Assembly (NCBI GenBank): GCA_005879255.1 | Contig: VBKY01000118.1 | Coordinates: 3,607 to 13,518, forward strand | Direction of reading: 5' to 3' | Source of the DNA: Deltaproteobacteria bacterium | GTDB lineage: Bacteria > Desulfobacterota_B > Binatia > UBA9968 | DNA length: 9,912 nt | Shown: piece after piece, positions 1 through 7,002 of the stretch | How the letters are laid out: each line of letters starts with the position of its first letter | Numbering within the stretch: the first letter of the stretch is position 1 | Program-made: the position numbers and the translations under genes | The notes under the pieces: generated by a model | Told to the model about the DNA's origin: nothing | The model's input: the letters and a program-made list of their open reading frames with translations, nothing else | The model's database searches: none

Positions 1-1
1 A

Positions 2-1042
2 AAGGCAAATATCGGCTTGAAGACAGTCACCGCCGACTTGCGCACGATTGAAAACGTGATTCGCGTCGCCGGCGTTGTCAGGCCGCATCCCGACCGAGAA
101 GCTCAAGTCAGCAGTCGGGTTTCAGGCAAGATAGTTGGCCTATTCTTCAAAGTTGGCGATGCGGTCCAAAGGGGCCAGCGCCTCGCGGAAGTTCAGAGTG
201 CCGAGATTCAAAAAGTTCAAGTAGACCTCATGCAGGCGGAAAACAAGCTTACCTTGGTGAAAGCCGAGCTTGAGCGCATACAAAACTTGGTCGAAAGCAA
301 GATCGCAGCTCGAAAAGAACTCATAGCCGCGCAAAACCAGCATCAATCTGTCCTCAATGAGATCCAGGGATTGGAACAGCAGTTGACGATTCTTGGTCTT
401 ACGGAAGCCGCCGTCAAAAAAATGCGGGAACAAAAAACCATCGCGACATTTTCTGTCGCGGCGCCCATCGGAGGTGTGATTGCCGAGCGCAACGTAGTTC
501 TTGGAGAGACAGTGGAGGCGAGTAAGGTCATCTTTAAAATTCTTGATGCTTCAGTGGTCTTTGTTGAGGGCGATGCTTTTGAAGAGTCACTTCGTGAACT
601 GAAGGTTGGGCAGAGCGTACGTATTCGACTCGCCTCATATCCAGATGAGGTCTTCGCCGGGAAGATATCCCGGTTGAGTCCCACGATTGATCCGCAAAAG
701 CGCACGTTGCGTCTATGGGTGGAGGTTGTCAATCCATCTGGGAAGCTAAAACCGAATCTGTTCTCCGAAATGAACATTGTTGTGGGCGGGCAGGGAGAAG
801 TTCTGGCTATTCCCATAGAGGCGCTGATCTCAACCGAAGGGGAGAGTTTCGTGTTTGTGGAGGAGAAAGGGTCTTTCCGTCGCACGGACGTTGTACTTGG
901 AGCAAGAGACGATCGCTTTGTCGAGGTCAAGAAAGGGCTCCTGCCTGGTGACCGTGTCGTGACGGATGGCAAGCAGCAACTTTACACCCAGTCTCTAATA
1001 GCCCGACAGGGTGGCGCGGCTCTCGGTGGGCATACTCACTAG
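2..1042 (+). CDS. RND efflux periplasmic adaptor (membrane fusion protein), CusB/CzcB-like, 5' partial
   Basis: This is the adaptor of a tripartite metal efflux pump, linking the inner-membrane RND protein to an outer-membrane channel across the periplasm. The frame is open to the window edge. TTG at 17 is the first possible start, but the codons before it (KANIGL) fit the protein, so the real start and signal peptide lie upstream. Visible order, numbered from TTG 17: first half-lipoyl segment at about 30-60 (VSGKIVGLFFKVGDAVQRGQ), an alpha-helical hairpin at about 65-125, second half-lipoyl segment at about 145-175 (APIGGVIAERNVVLGETV), then beta-barrel and membrane-proximal domains to the end (KPNLFSEMNIVV, GLLPGDRVV). 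The C-terminus is GGHTH, a possible metal-binding tail. The RND gene follows after 20 bp with SD GAGGAGA at 1048-1054, so the two are co-transcribed. An outer-membrane factor gene may lie to the left. Copper/silver as substrate is inferred from context; other divalent metals remain possible. Confidence 0.9.
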   Translation, partial: KANIGLKTVTADLRTIENVIRVAGVVRPHPDREAQVSSRVSGKIVGLFFKVGDAVQRGQRLAEVQSAEIQKVQVDLMQAENKLTLVKAELERIQNLVESKIAARKELIAAQNQHQSVLNEIQGLEQQLTILGLTEAAVKKMREQKTIATFSVAAPIGGVIAERNVVLGETVEASKVIFKILDASVVFVEGDAFEESLRELKVGQSVRIRLASYPDEVFAGKISRLSPTIDPQKRTLRLWVEVVNPSGKLKPNLFSEMNIVVGGQGEVLAIPIEALISTEGESFVFVEEKGSFRRTDVVLGARDDRFVEVKKGLLPGDRVVTDGKQQLYTQSLIARQGGAALGGHTH

Positions 1043-1062
1043 GCCATGAGGAGATAGACTTC

Positions 1063-4000
1063 ATGTTTAACTGGATCATTCAGTGGTCTTTACGAAACCG
1101 GCTATTAGTAGTGACGGCCTATGTAGTGGTTCTCATCGCCGGTATTTTTATCCTTCGGCGCATGTCGCTTGATGTTCTACCGGAATTTGCCCCGCCCCAG
1201 GTCGTAATCCAAACCGAATCGCCGGGACTATCGCCGGAAGATGTAGAAACGCTGATTACGTTTCGCATCGAGACTGCAGTCAACGGCACCCCTGGAGTCG
1301 ATGTGGTTCGCTCCAAGTCCTCCGCAGGGCTATCGACTGTTATCGTGATCTTTAATTGGGGAACTAATATTTATACAGCGCGGCAATTGGTCAACGAGAG
1401 ACTGCAGGAGGTTAAAGAACAGTTTCCACCGGGAACCGAAGCTCCGATCATGCTGCCAATCACATCGGCTGTGAGCTGGCTCGTAAAATTTTCCCTGCAA
1501 AGCGACAAAGTTTCACTGTTGGATTTGAGAACGCTTTGTGACTGGGAGATCCGCAATCGTCTCTTGTCTATCTCCAATATCAGGTTCTCCTCTCGTCGCC
1601 CAAACTTCTCCAATACAACGTTACGGTTAAGGAGATCGTAGAGGCACTGCGCGAAACCAACAAAAACGTTCCGGGTGGTTTTGCTGTTGTTCCAGGACAA
1701 GAGTTTGTGGTGACCGGCGTAGGACGAATCCGCTCGCTGGAAGACCTTAAGAAAACCGTCGTGGCGGAGCGCGAAGGTACTCCGATCCCGCTAGAGCAAG
1801 TAGCTGCGGTAAAGTTCGGCCCGGAGTTTCCGCGTGGTGACAGTGCCTACATGGGAAAGCCGGCCATTATTGGAACAGTATCAAAGCTTTTCGGCGGTGA
1901 CACGCTTACCGTCACTTATAACGTTGAAAAAGCACTGGAGGAGATCCGTAAAACCCTGCCGCAAGGTGTCCAATTGGAGACGCAGGTTTTCCGTCAAGCC
2001 AACTTCATCGAATCGTCCGTTACCAACCTCCGGCGCGCCCTGATCGAGGGCGGTGTCATAGTCACGATCGTGGTGGTCTTTTTCCTCTTCAACGTTCGGG
2101 CTTCTTTTATCACTCTGACCGCTATGCCGCTCAGCCTGCTGATGGGGATGCTTGTCATGAGAGCCTTTGGCGTGGGCATTAACGCCATGACGCTTGGCGG
2201 GTTGGCTGTTGCCATCGGCGCCGTCGTCGATGACGCGATCATCGATGTGGAAAATATTTTCCGTCGACTGCGGGAGAACCGGCTGAAAGAAAACCCCGAT
2301 CCTCCATTACGGGTCGTTTTCAATGCCTCGCGCGAGATCCGGATTCCGATCGTTTATGCAACGCTGATTATTCTGGTCGTCTTTGGTCCGATCTTCTTTT
2401 TTACCGGTGTCGAGGGTCGGATCTTTACGCCTCTCGGACTCGCATTTACGATATCTCTGTTCGCATCTCTTGTTGTTTCCGTGACTCTGACTCCTGTGCT
2501 TTGTTCTTTTCTCTTAGTCAGGGCCAGACATCGGGAGGAAGGAGAGAAAGAGGAGGAAAGCTTCACGGTTCGTAAGATGAAGGCGGGATACGAGAAGGTT
2601 CTTATGCCTTCGCTCCGGCATCCAGGCTGGCTGATGGGAATTGCCGTGGTTTTTTTCGTTCTCAGCGTCGCCATGATTCCGTTTATGGGAAGCTCTTTTC
2701 TCCCTGAATTCCACGAAGGAAATTTTATTCTCGCGGTAAGCAGTCTCCCTGGAACCTCGCTCCCAGAATCCATGCGTCTGGGGTACCGGATCACACAGAT
2801 GCTTAGAAAATATCCCGAGGTCGTGTCGGTAGCGCAACGGGCGGGGCGGGCCGAGCTGGACGAGGATGCGATGCCGCCCAATTTTATGGAGTTAGATATT
2901 CAACTGCGTTACGGCAAGCGGGACCCCGAAGAGCTTGTCCATGCCATTCGAGAAGATCTGGAAAAAATCCCCGGTGTCGCGGTGAATCTGGGTCAGTTCA
3001 TTGCCCACCGTCTAGATGAAGTTCTCTCAGGTATTCGTGCGCAGATCGCAATAAAGATTTATGGCACCGACCTCGATCAGCTTTTGGCCAAAGGACAGCA
3101 GGTGGAGCAAATCTTAGGCGGCATCAAGGGAGTCAGGGACTTGCAACTCGAGCAGCAGATTAGAGTTCCTGAAGTTCGGATCAAGGTGAATCGCGACCGG
3201 GCGGCTCGTCTCGGGCTTAACTCAGGAGATGTATTGGAAACCGCCCAAATTGCTTTCAATGGAGAACATGTTTCTCAAGTCATCGAGGGACAGAAGAGCT
3301 TTGATCTTTTTGTCTGGTTCGACGAGGCTTCGCGCCGGGATACCCAGGCGATGAAAGGCGTTTTAGTTGACGGCCATAATGGTCTCAAGGTGCCGCTCAG
3401 TCAGGTGGCGGAAGTTGGTTTTGAGAATCGCCCTTATTTCATCAATCGCGAGCGGGTGCAGCGGCGCATCGTCGTGCAGGCGAACGTGGCGGGTAGAGAC
3501 CTCGGAAGCGTGATCGGAGAGGCACAGGAAAAGATCGCAAAGCAGGTCAATCTCCCTTCAGGCTATTTCGTTGAATACGGGGGACAGTTCGAAAGCCAGC
3601 AGGAGGCGACGAGGATTCTCTTGAGCTACGGTGGCATCGCCATCGTGGTGATCTTTCTTCTCTTATACAAAGCGTTTAACTCGGCTCGAGCATCCTTTCT
3701 TGTTTTGGCTAATCTTCCGTTGGCTTTAATTGGCGGAGTGCTCGCCATTTTTCTTACCGGCGGCATCATGAGCATCCCCTCACTCATCGGCCTCATCAGT
3801 GTGTTCGGAATCGCTGCGCGAAACGGAATTATTCTTGTCACCCACTACCACACTCTTCGCGTGGAAGGGCTCTCCCGAGACGAAGTAGTGGTGCAGGGAT
3901 CGAAAGATAGACTCGCCCCGGTTCTGATGACTGCCGCCGCGGCTGCGCTGGGACTCCTTCCTCTACTGTTTGGCGATATCGCTGGGAAAGAACTCGAGCG

Positions 4001-4163
4001 TCCGATGGCACACGTAATCCTCGGCGGACTTTTCACTTCCACGGTGCTCAACATGATCATCGTTCCCGTGCTTTATTCGAAATACGGCTGGGAGAAAGAT
4101 GAAGTTTTCGTACGGCAGCTCGCTATCGACCGTGGAGAAATACTCGGTGGTACGCAAGGATAA
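1063..4163 (+). pseudogene. Heavy-metal RND efflux pump (CusA/CzcA family), disrupted by an internal deletion with frame change
   Basis: This is the inner-membrane proton-driven pump of the system. Codons 1-171 (ATG 1063) match the family start: TM1 at about residues 12-31, then the porter region up to WEIRNRLLSI. Near 1574 the frame changes: from 1575 the homologous reading continues in frame 3 (QYQVLLSSPKLLQYN) to the stop at 4161. The usual PGV...GG linker of about 14 residues between these parts is absent, so about 40 nt appear deleted. The left frame then runs off to a stop at 1639-1641; the right part has only GTG 1707 as a start, with no clear SD. The right part keeps TM2 and TM3, the TM4 motif AVVDDAIIDVEN with its proton-relay acidic residues, the second porter repeat and the second TM bundle. 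Restored length would be about 1,045 residues, normal for HME-RND pumps. The DDAxxDVEN form differs from the CzcA (DGAxxxVEN) and CusA (DAAxxMIEN) forms I recall, so metal specificity is uncertain. As written it cannot make a full pump, unless the deletion is an assembly fault. Confidence 0.85.
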
Positions 4164-4232
4164 AGTTCGCACGAATCTCGATGAACATAAACTAAATAAA
4201 TTTTTGCGACGTTCGAAAGGAGGAAATTTAAA

Positions 4233-4631
4233 ATGGAGAAAATAATTCTCATTGCTTTTATTTCCGTGATTCGAGCGACAGGATCATACGCTGCCGAGGT
4301 GACACTCGGGCCGGACCTTAAGATCCCACCGCACTATAAACCCGGCGGGGGTATCTGCTCTCCGGGTCGTGGATATAGTTTCAGCGCAGAGGCACCCAAC
4401 TATCCTTCTACCTATCCCAAGCTGAACCTCAGGATTTTCAACGGAGAGGTAATTGGTTTCATAGTTGAAATTGAATCTAAAGAGGGCTGGAAACCCTGGT
4501 ATGACCAGCCCGAGGGAAAGCCTACCCAACACGATAACAGCCCTGCTCATTACACCCAGACGATTTATATCAAGAAAGGTCCGACGACAGAGGAGTGTAA
4601 AGCTTCGAAGGGACCTTATGGGAACAAGTAA
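4233..4631 (+). CDS. Small exported protein of unknown function in the metal-efflux operon
   Basis: I do not recognise a named family. The 132-residue protein starts at ATG 4233 after a strong SD (AAAGGAGG, 4218-4225). Residues 1-21 look like a signal peptide (MEKIILIAFISV, cleavage near SYA-AE), although Arg14 sits inside the hydrophobic stretch, which is unusual. The mature part is rich in Pro, Gly, Tyr and Trp (PPHYKPGGGICSPGRGYSF; APNYPSTYPKL; GWKPWYDQPEGKP) and contains two Cys (42 and 122) and three His (34, 100, 106) that could form a disulfide or bind metal. It looks like a small beta-rich periplasmic domain. It lies 69 bp after the RND gene and 33 bp before the next exported protein, so it is probably part of the same operon and may be an accessory to the pump. 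Function is inferred from position only. Confidence 0.75.
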   Translation: MEKIILIAFISVIRATGSYAAEVTLGPDLKIPPHYKPGGGICSPGRGYSFSAEAPNYPSTYPKLNLRIFNGEVIGFIVEIESKEGWKPWYDQPEGKPTQHDNSPAHYTQTIYIKKGPTTEECKASKGPYGNK

Positions 4632-4664
4632 GACTAACTTAATAAAACAAAAGAGAGAGGTTTA

Positions 4665-5102
4665 ATGTTTATGCGGTTCAAGATGTTTGTTTTTCTGTTC
4701 CTATCATCGATTGCGTTTTCTGTTGTCCTGTATGCCGGCGAGGCCGCGAAGGAGCATGGCCATAAAACTCCTCATGGTGGAGTCGTTCAGGAAGCCGAGG
4801 GGATGCATGCTGAATTATTAATCGATAAGACCGGCCAGCCCAAAGTTTATCTATACGACAAAGCCATGAAGCCTTTGGAACGTACTGACATGCAAGCGAA
4901 GTTGACAGTCAAGAGCCACAATGGTGCGCAGCATGAGCGGGATCTTAAATTTTCCAAAGATCCCAAAGAAGGTCCGCTCCTCAAGGGCGAGCCGATCAAA
5001 GGACTGACGGATTGGGACACGGCGGTTGTCAGCCTCAAGCTAAAGGACAGCTGGACGCATCTCCGATTCTCCCATCACTCGGGCGGAAAAGCGGGACATT
5101 AG
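4665..5102 (+). CDS. His-rich exported protein with a CzcB/CusB N-terminal-like HGG segment
   Basis: A 145-residue exported protein. ATG 4665 is close to the SD (AGAGAGG ends at 4660); ATG 4671 (MRFKMFVF) has better spacing and may be the true start. A hydrophobic signal peptide covers about residues 7-24, with cleavage near LYAG-EA. The mature N-terminus carries HGHKTPHGGVVQEAEGMHAEL, which resembles, from memory, the small metal-binding N-terminal segment found on some CzcB/CusB adaptors; the rest (VYLYDKAMKPLE, then beta-rich sequence) fits the same fold. The adaptor at 2-1042 shows no such segment in the visible part, so this may be that domain as a separate protein that hands metal to the pump. 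His residues are common, including the tail HHSGGKAGH. The cytochrome gene begins 4 bp after the stop, so translation is probably coupled. A periplasmic copper or other metal binder is the most likely role. Confidence 0.75.
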   Translation: MFMRFKMFVFLFLSSIAFSVVLYAGEAAKEHGHKTPHGGVVQEAEGMHAELLIDKTGQPKVYLYDKAMKPLERTDMQAKLTVKSHNGAQHERDLKFSKDPKEGPLLKGEPIKGLTDWDTAVVSLKLKDSWTHLRFSHHSGGKAGH

Positions 5103-5106
5103 ACTC

Positions 5107-5589
5107 ATGCATCGGATCATAGCGCTGGCTGGTGTTCTGATTGCATTTTTTGCTTGCTCGAAAGAGAGGAAAGAGAAGGAAGTAAGTCACCAGGAAATGG
5201 GCGCGCACGGAATGTCCTCTGACTGGAAGTTTACTTTGCCTAAGGGTGACCCAGCGGAAGGACGAAAAATTTTTGTCGAAGTTGAGTGCTACAAGTGCCA
5301 CGAAGTCAAAGGCGAAAAGTTTCCTGCGGTTGCGGAAGGAGAAAAAGGAGTCGGCCCGGAACTGTCCCAGATGGCTGGCATGCATCCACGAGAATTTTTC
5401 GCGGAGTCCATTATTAACCCCAACGCAGTGATCGACGCCGACGCTAAAAAGCTTGGTTATGTTGGCGAAGACGGAAAGTCCAAAATGCCGGACTACAATA
5501 GTGTTCTCACCGTCAAACAAGTTGCGGACCTGGCTTCCTATATAGCCTCGCTTAAAGGGCTAAAACCTAACGAGCACACCGGCCATTAG
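5107..5589 (+). CDS. Class I c-type cytochrome, probable lipoprotein
   Basis: A mono-haem cytochrome c of 160 residues. The haem site is CYKCH at 61-65 and the likely distal ligand is Met127 in KSKMPDY, followed by a C-terminal helix (VKQVADLASYIASL) typical of class I cytochromes c. The N-terminus (MHRIIALAGVLIAFFAC) has a short hydrophobic stretch ending at Cys17 followed by charged residues. This looks like a lipoprotein signal, although FFAC is not a perfect lipobox. The protein would then be anchored on the periplasmic side of a membrane and pass electrons, possibly in copper redox chemistry or respiration. The tail EHTGH could bind metal. The start lies 4 bp after the previous stop with no good SD, so translational coupling is likely. 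The lgt gene, which encodes the enzyme that would lipidate Cys17, begins 5 bp after its stop. Confidence 0.88.
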   Translation: MHRIIALAGVLIAFFACSKERKEKEVSHQEMGAHGMSSDWKFTLPKGDPAEGRKIFVEVECYKCHEVKGEKFPAVAEGEKGVGPELSQMAGMHPREFFAESIINPNAVIDADAKKLGYVGEDGKSKMPDYNSVLTVKQVADLASYIASLKGLKPNEHTGH

Positions 5590-6367
5590 CAAATATGTAT
5601 CCCGTGCTCTTTAAGATTGGCCCAATCACTATCTACAGCCTCGGTCTTCTCTGGCCTCTCGGAGCTTTGGCCGCAGTCTGGATTCTCCGTCTGGAGCTGA
5701 AACGGTATAGCCACGATCCAAAGATTGCTGCCAGCGTTGTCTTTGCTGCCGCCATTGCGGGATTGCTCGGCGCCCGTCTGCTTTTCATCTTAGAGGAGTG
5801 GGAAAATTTCACACAGGCGCCATTCGAATTCCTTTTCAGCGGCGCCGGTTTTAGCTGGTACGGCGGACTGTTTGCTGGCGCGTTAGCAGCTGCGTGGGTA
5901 TTTAAGAAACACAAGCTGCCGTTAGCTCAGGCCGCCGACATGGCAGCACCAGGTCTTGCTCTAGGTTACGGCATTGGACGAATAGGTTGCTTTCTTGCCG
6001 GTGATGCGACGTGGGGTAAGGGTGACCGAGGTACCTTGGGCAATGGAGTTCTCCGACGCAGTTGCCGGATGGGTCGATCCATTGACCGGTGTGCCATCCG
6101 CCGGGGGTGAGGGTACATCCGACTCAGCTCTATGAACTTGTCCAGTCACTCGTCGTTTTCGCCATCCTTTGGGCTCTCAGAAAAGGACATCATCTGCCCG
6201 GAACGATTTTCTACCTCTATTTGATTCTCGCAGGATCGATGCGGTTTATCGTGGAATTCTGGCGTGCCAATCCCGTCGTGGCTCTTGGTATGACAGAATA
6301 CCAGTGGATCAGTCTGGCATTAGTAGTTCTCGGAGTGGTTCTGCTTTTGTATCGCACGAAATTAATT

Positions 6368-6376
6368 AAGGAGGAG
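6368..6376 (+). promoter_or_regulatory. Strong ribosome binding site inside the lgt-YHS reading frame
   Basis: AAGGAGGAG lies 6 nt before ATG 6383 and is the best Shine-Dalgarno match in this part of the window. It lies inside the open frame that comes from lgt, where it encodes part of the linker IKEE. It argues that the YHS domain is also made as a free 47-residue protein. Confidence 0.7.
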
Positions 6377-6382
6377 AAAGGT

Positions 6383-6526
6383 ATGGCAAAAGATCCAGTC
6401 TGCGGCATGGACGTAGAGGAGCAAAAAGCAGCGGGCACGAGTCAATACGGCGGCCGGTCGTACTTCTTCTGCTCGAGGGGTTGCAAGGAAAAGTTCGACC
6501 GGAATCCTGAACAGTACACGAAGTGA
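6383..6526 (+). CDS. YHS-domain metal-binding protein (47 residues), free or as C-terminal domain of Lgt
   Basis: The YHS domain is a small module often found at the N-terminus of copper P-type ATPases or as a free protein beside them, with Cys residues that bind metal. Here it spans the whole 47-residue product: DPVCGM at 4-9, then YGGRSYFFCSRGC at 22-34 and a final helix KFDRNPEQYTK. Cys7, Cys30 and Cys34 are the candidate ligands. ATG 6383 is preferred because of the strong SD at 6368-6376. The same frame is open upstream through the end of lgt, so a fusion with the domain on the cytoplasmic C-terminus of Lgt is also possible. The likely role is cytoplasmic copper binding or hand-over to an export ATPase, inferred from family and context. 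Confidence 0.88.
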   Translation: MAKDPVCGMDVEEQKAAGTSQYGGRSYFFCSRGCKEKFDRNPEQYTK

Positions 6527-6584
6527 AGTCCAAGGTTGAAACGGGTTACGGCTCGTCATCGTTCTCTCAGGAGGTAGGTGTTTT

Positions 6585-6733
6585 ATGAAGTGGAAATGGT
6601 TTTTGATAGCGACCTTGTTTATTGGCACTACAGTCGCATCGGCTGCGGAGATATAATCGCCGTACGCTGGTCAGGAAACGCGTGAGATAAAGGCGCTCTC
6701 GCGAGACGAAATCAATGGCTACCAAGCGAGATA
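6585..6733 (+). pseudogene. Remnant of a small exported protein (possibly Spy/CpxP-like): signal peptide, nonsense codon, then truncation
   Basis: A good SD (AGGAGGT, 6569-6575) precedes ATG 6585, which opens MKWKWFLIATLFIG...SAAEI, a clear signal peptide. After 23 codons there is TAA at 6654-6656. The same frame then continues with SPYAGQETREIKALS and EINGYQA. I recall this as the mature N-terminus of a widespread small periplasmic protein whose C-terminal part has Spy/CpxP-like helices. The homology stops near 6732; what follows (RYLFLFFVDIST) looks like unrelated DNA read in frame. The gene is therefore cut off by a rearrangement and carries a nonsense codon, perhaps from CAA or GAA. A 23-residue peptide could still be made but would hold little beyond the signal peptide. 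The family assignment is from memory and moderate; the broken state is seen directly. Confidence 0.55.
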
Positions 6734-6751
6734 CTTATTCCTGTTCTTTGT

Positions 6752-6771
6752 CGACATTTCAACAGCTGTCG
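6752..6771. promoter_or_regulatory. Candidate activator (enhancer-binding protein) site, CGACA-N10-TGTCG
   Basis: This imperfect inverted repeat has arms at 6752-6756 and 6767-6771. Its centre lies about 130 bp upstream of the promoter's -24 GG, where sigma-54 activators usually bind. The counterpart at 8871-8890 keeps the arms (CGACA and TGCCG) and the same 10-nt spacer length. Binding is inferred from symmetry, conservation and position only. Confidence 0.45.
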
Positions 6772-6784
6772 TCAACAGCTGTCG
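6759..6784 (+). repeat. Two perfect tandem copies of a 13-bp unit (TCAACAGCTGTCG)
   Basis: The unit occurs at 6759-6771 and 6772-6784. Each contains the palindrome CAGCTG. It overlaps the right arm of the inverted repeat at 6752-6771 and may supply a second activator half-site. The repeat is absent from copy B, where the corresponding stretch is single and diverged. Confidence 0.7.
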
Positions 6785-6890
6785 ATTAGCAGTCACGTGT
6801 TCTTCGTCACAATCGGTGCGCAACCACGTTGCAACATCTGAGACTCTCCTGATCCGTGTATTCTTAGACCTTCTGGATATCAATCTGTTT

Positions 6891-6906
6891 TGGCACATGC
6901 GTTGCT
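6891..6906 (+). promoter_or_regulatory. Sigma-54 (RpoN) promoter of the multicopper oxidase
   Basis: TGGCACATGCGTTGCT matches the -24/-12 consensus TGGCAC-N5-TTGCW. The GG (6892-6893) and GC (6904-6905) are separated by exactly 10 nt, as the family requires. Transcription should start near 6917, about 63 nt before the GTG start of the oxidase. This promoter class needs an ATP-driven enhancer-binding activator, so the gene should be tightly off without signal. Confidence 0.8.
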
Positions 6907-6916
6907 CGTCTTAACT

Positions 6917-7002
6917 ATGAACAGAAAGGCGGCGGCACGCCCGAGAGGATTAACATGAACGCCCGCCGGAGGCGGCCGAGTGGCTATAGGGACTGCACAT
7001 AA
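6917..7002 (+). other. Two overlapping mini-ORFs in the leader of the multicopper oxidase
   Basis: ATG 6917 opens 13 codons (MNRKAAARPRGLT) ending at TGA 6956-6958. It overlaps, as ATGA, a second mini-ORF from ATG 6955 with its own SD-like GAGAGGA (6943-6949), giving 15 codons (MNARRRRPSGYRDCT) to TAA 7000-7002, which overlaps the oxidase start in another frame. The predicted transcription start falls almost on ATG 6917. These could be leader peptides with coupled translation, or chance. Confidence 0.25.
6968..6972 (+). promoter_or_regulatory. Ribosome binding site that sets the GTG start of the multicopper oxidase
   Basis: GGAGG lies 7 nt before GTG 6980. Upstream in this frame the TGA at 6956-6958 excludes any earlier start. 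The first in-frame ATG (7079) would remove the twin-arginine signal, so GTG 6980 is the preferred start. Confidence 0.75.

Larger units (their letters stand above)
5595..6526 (+). pseudogene. lgt: Prolipoprotein diacylglyceryl transferase (lgt) with two frameshifts, running in frame into a YHS domain
   Basis: Lgt is an inner-membrane enzyme that transfers diacylglycerol from phosphatidylglycerol to the lipobox Cys of prelipoproteins. From ATG 5595 the sequence shows the family's TM layout and motifs: GARLLF at 59-64, SGAGFSWYGGLFAG at 82-95 and GYGIGRIGCFLAGD at 124-137. After GDATWGK the frame fails. One extra G near 6020-6023 moves the homologous reading to the next frame (VTEVPWAMEFSDAVAGW), and near 6092-6096 it shifts again (one extra base or two missing) to PPGVRVHPTQLYE, the conserved C-terminal motif. 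The last TM helices follow (to VVLLLYRTKLIKEEKG). There is no stop: the frame continues into the YHS domain at 6383 and ends at 6524-6526. The restored Lgt part is about 262 residues, a usual size. A local copy beside a lipoprotein cytochrome suggests a dedicated role. The gene is broken as written; both shifts fall in short G or C runs, so sequencing error is possible. Confidence 0.85.
6751..6906 (+). repeat. Regulatory repeat copy A (upstream of the multicopper oxidase)
   Basis: This region is related to 8870-9011. The best block, 6835-6906 against 8940-9011, aligns without gaps at 57 of 72 positions by hand count, and 14 of the 15 differences are transitions. Further upstream both copies share TCGACATTTC followed by ACA..TG.CG, with about 14 nt difference in spacing. 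Both copies end in the same sigma-54-type promoter. The two copies flank the oxidase gene as diverged direct repeats. Confidence 0.75.

Noticed and set aside
343..972. Minus-strand open frame of 209 codons within the adaptor gene
   Set aside because: Antisense to a well-supported adaptor; Ser/Thr/Arg-rich low-quality translation with no domain.
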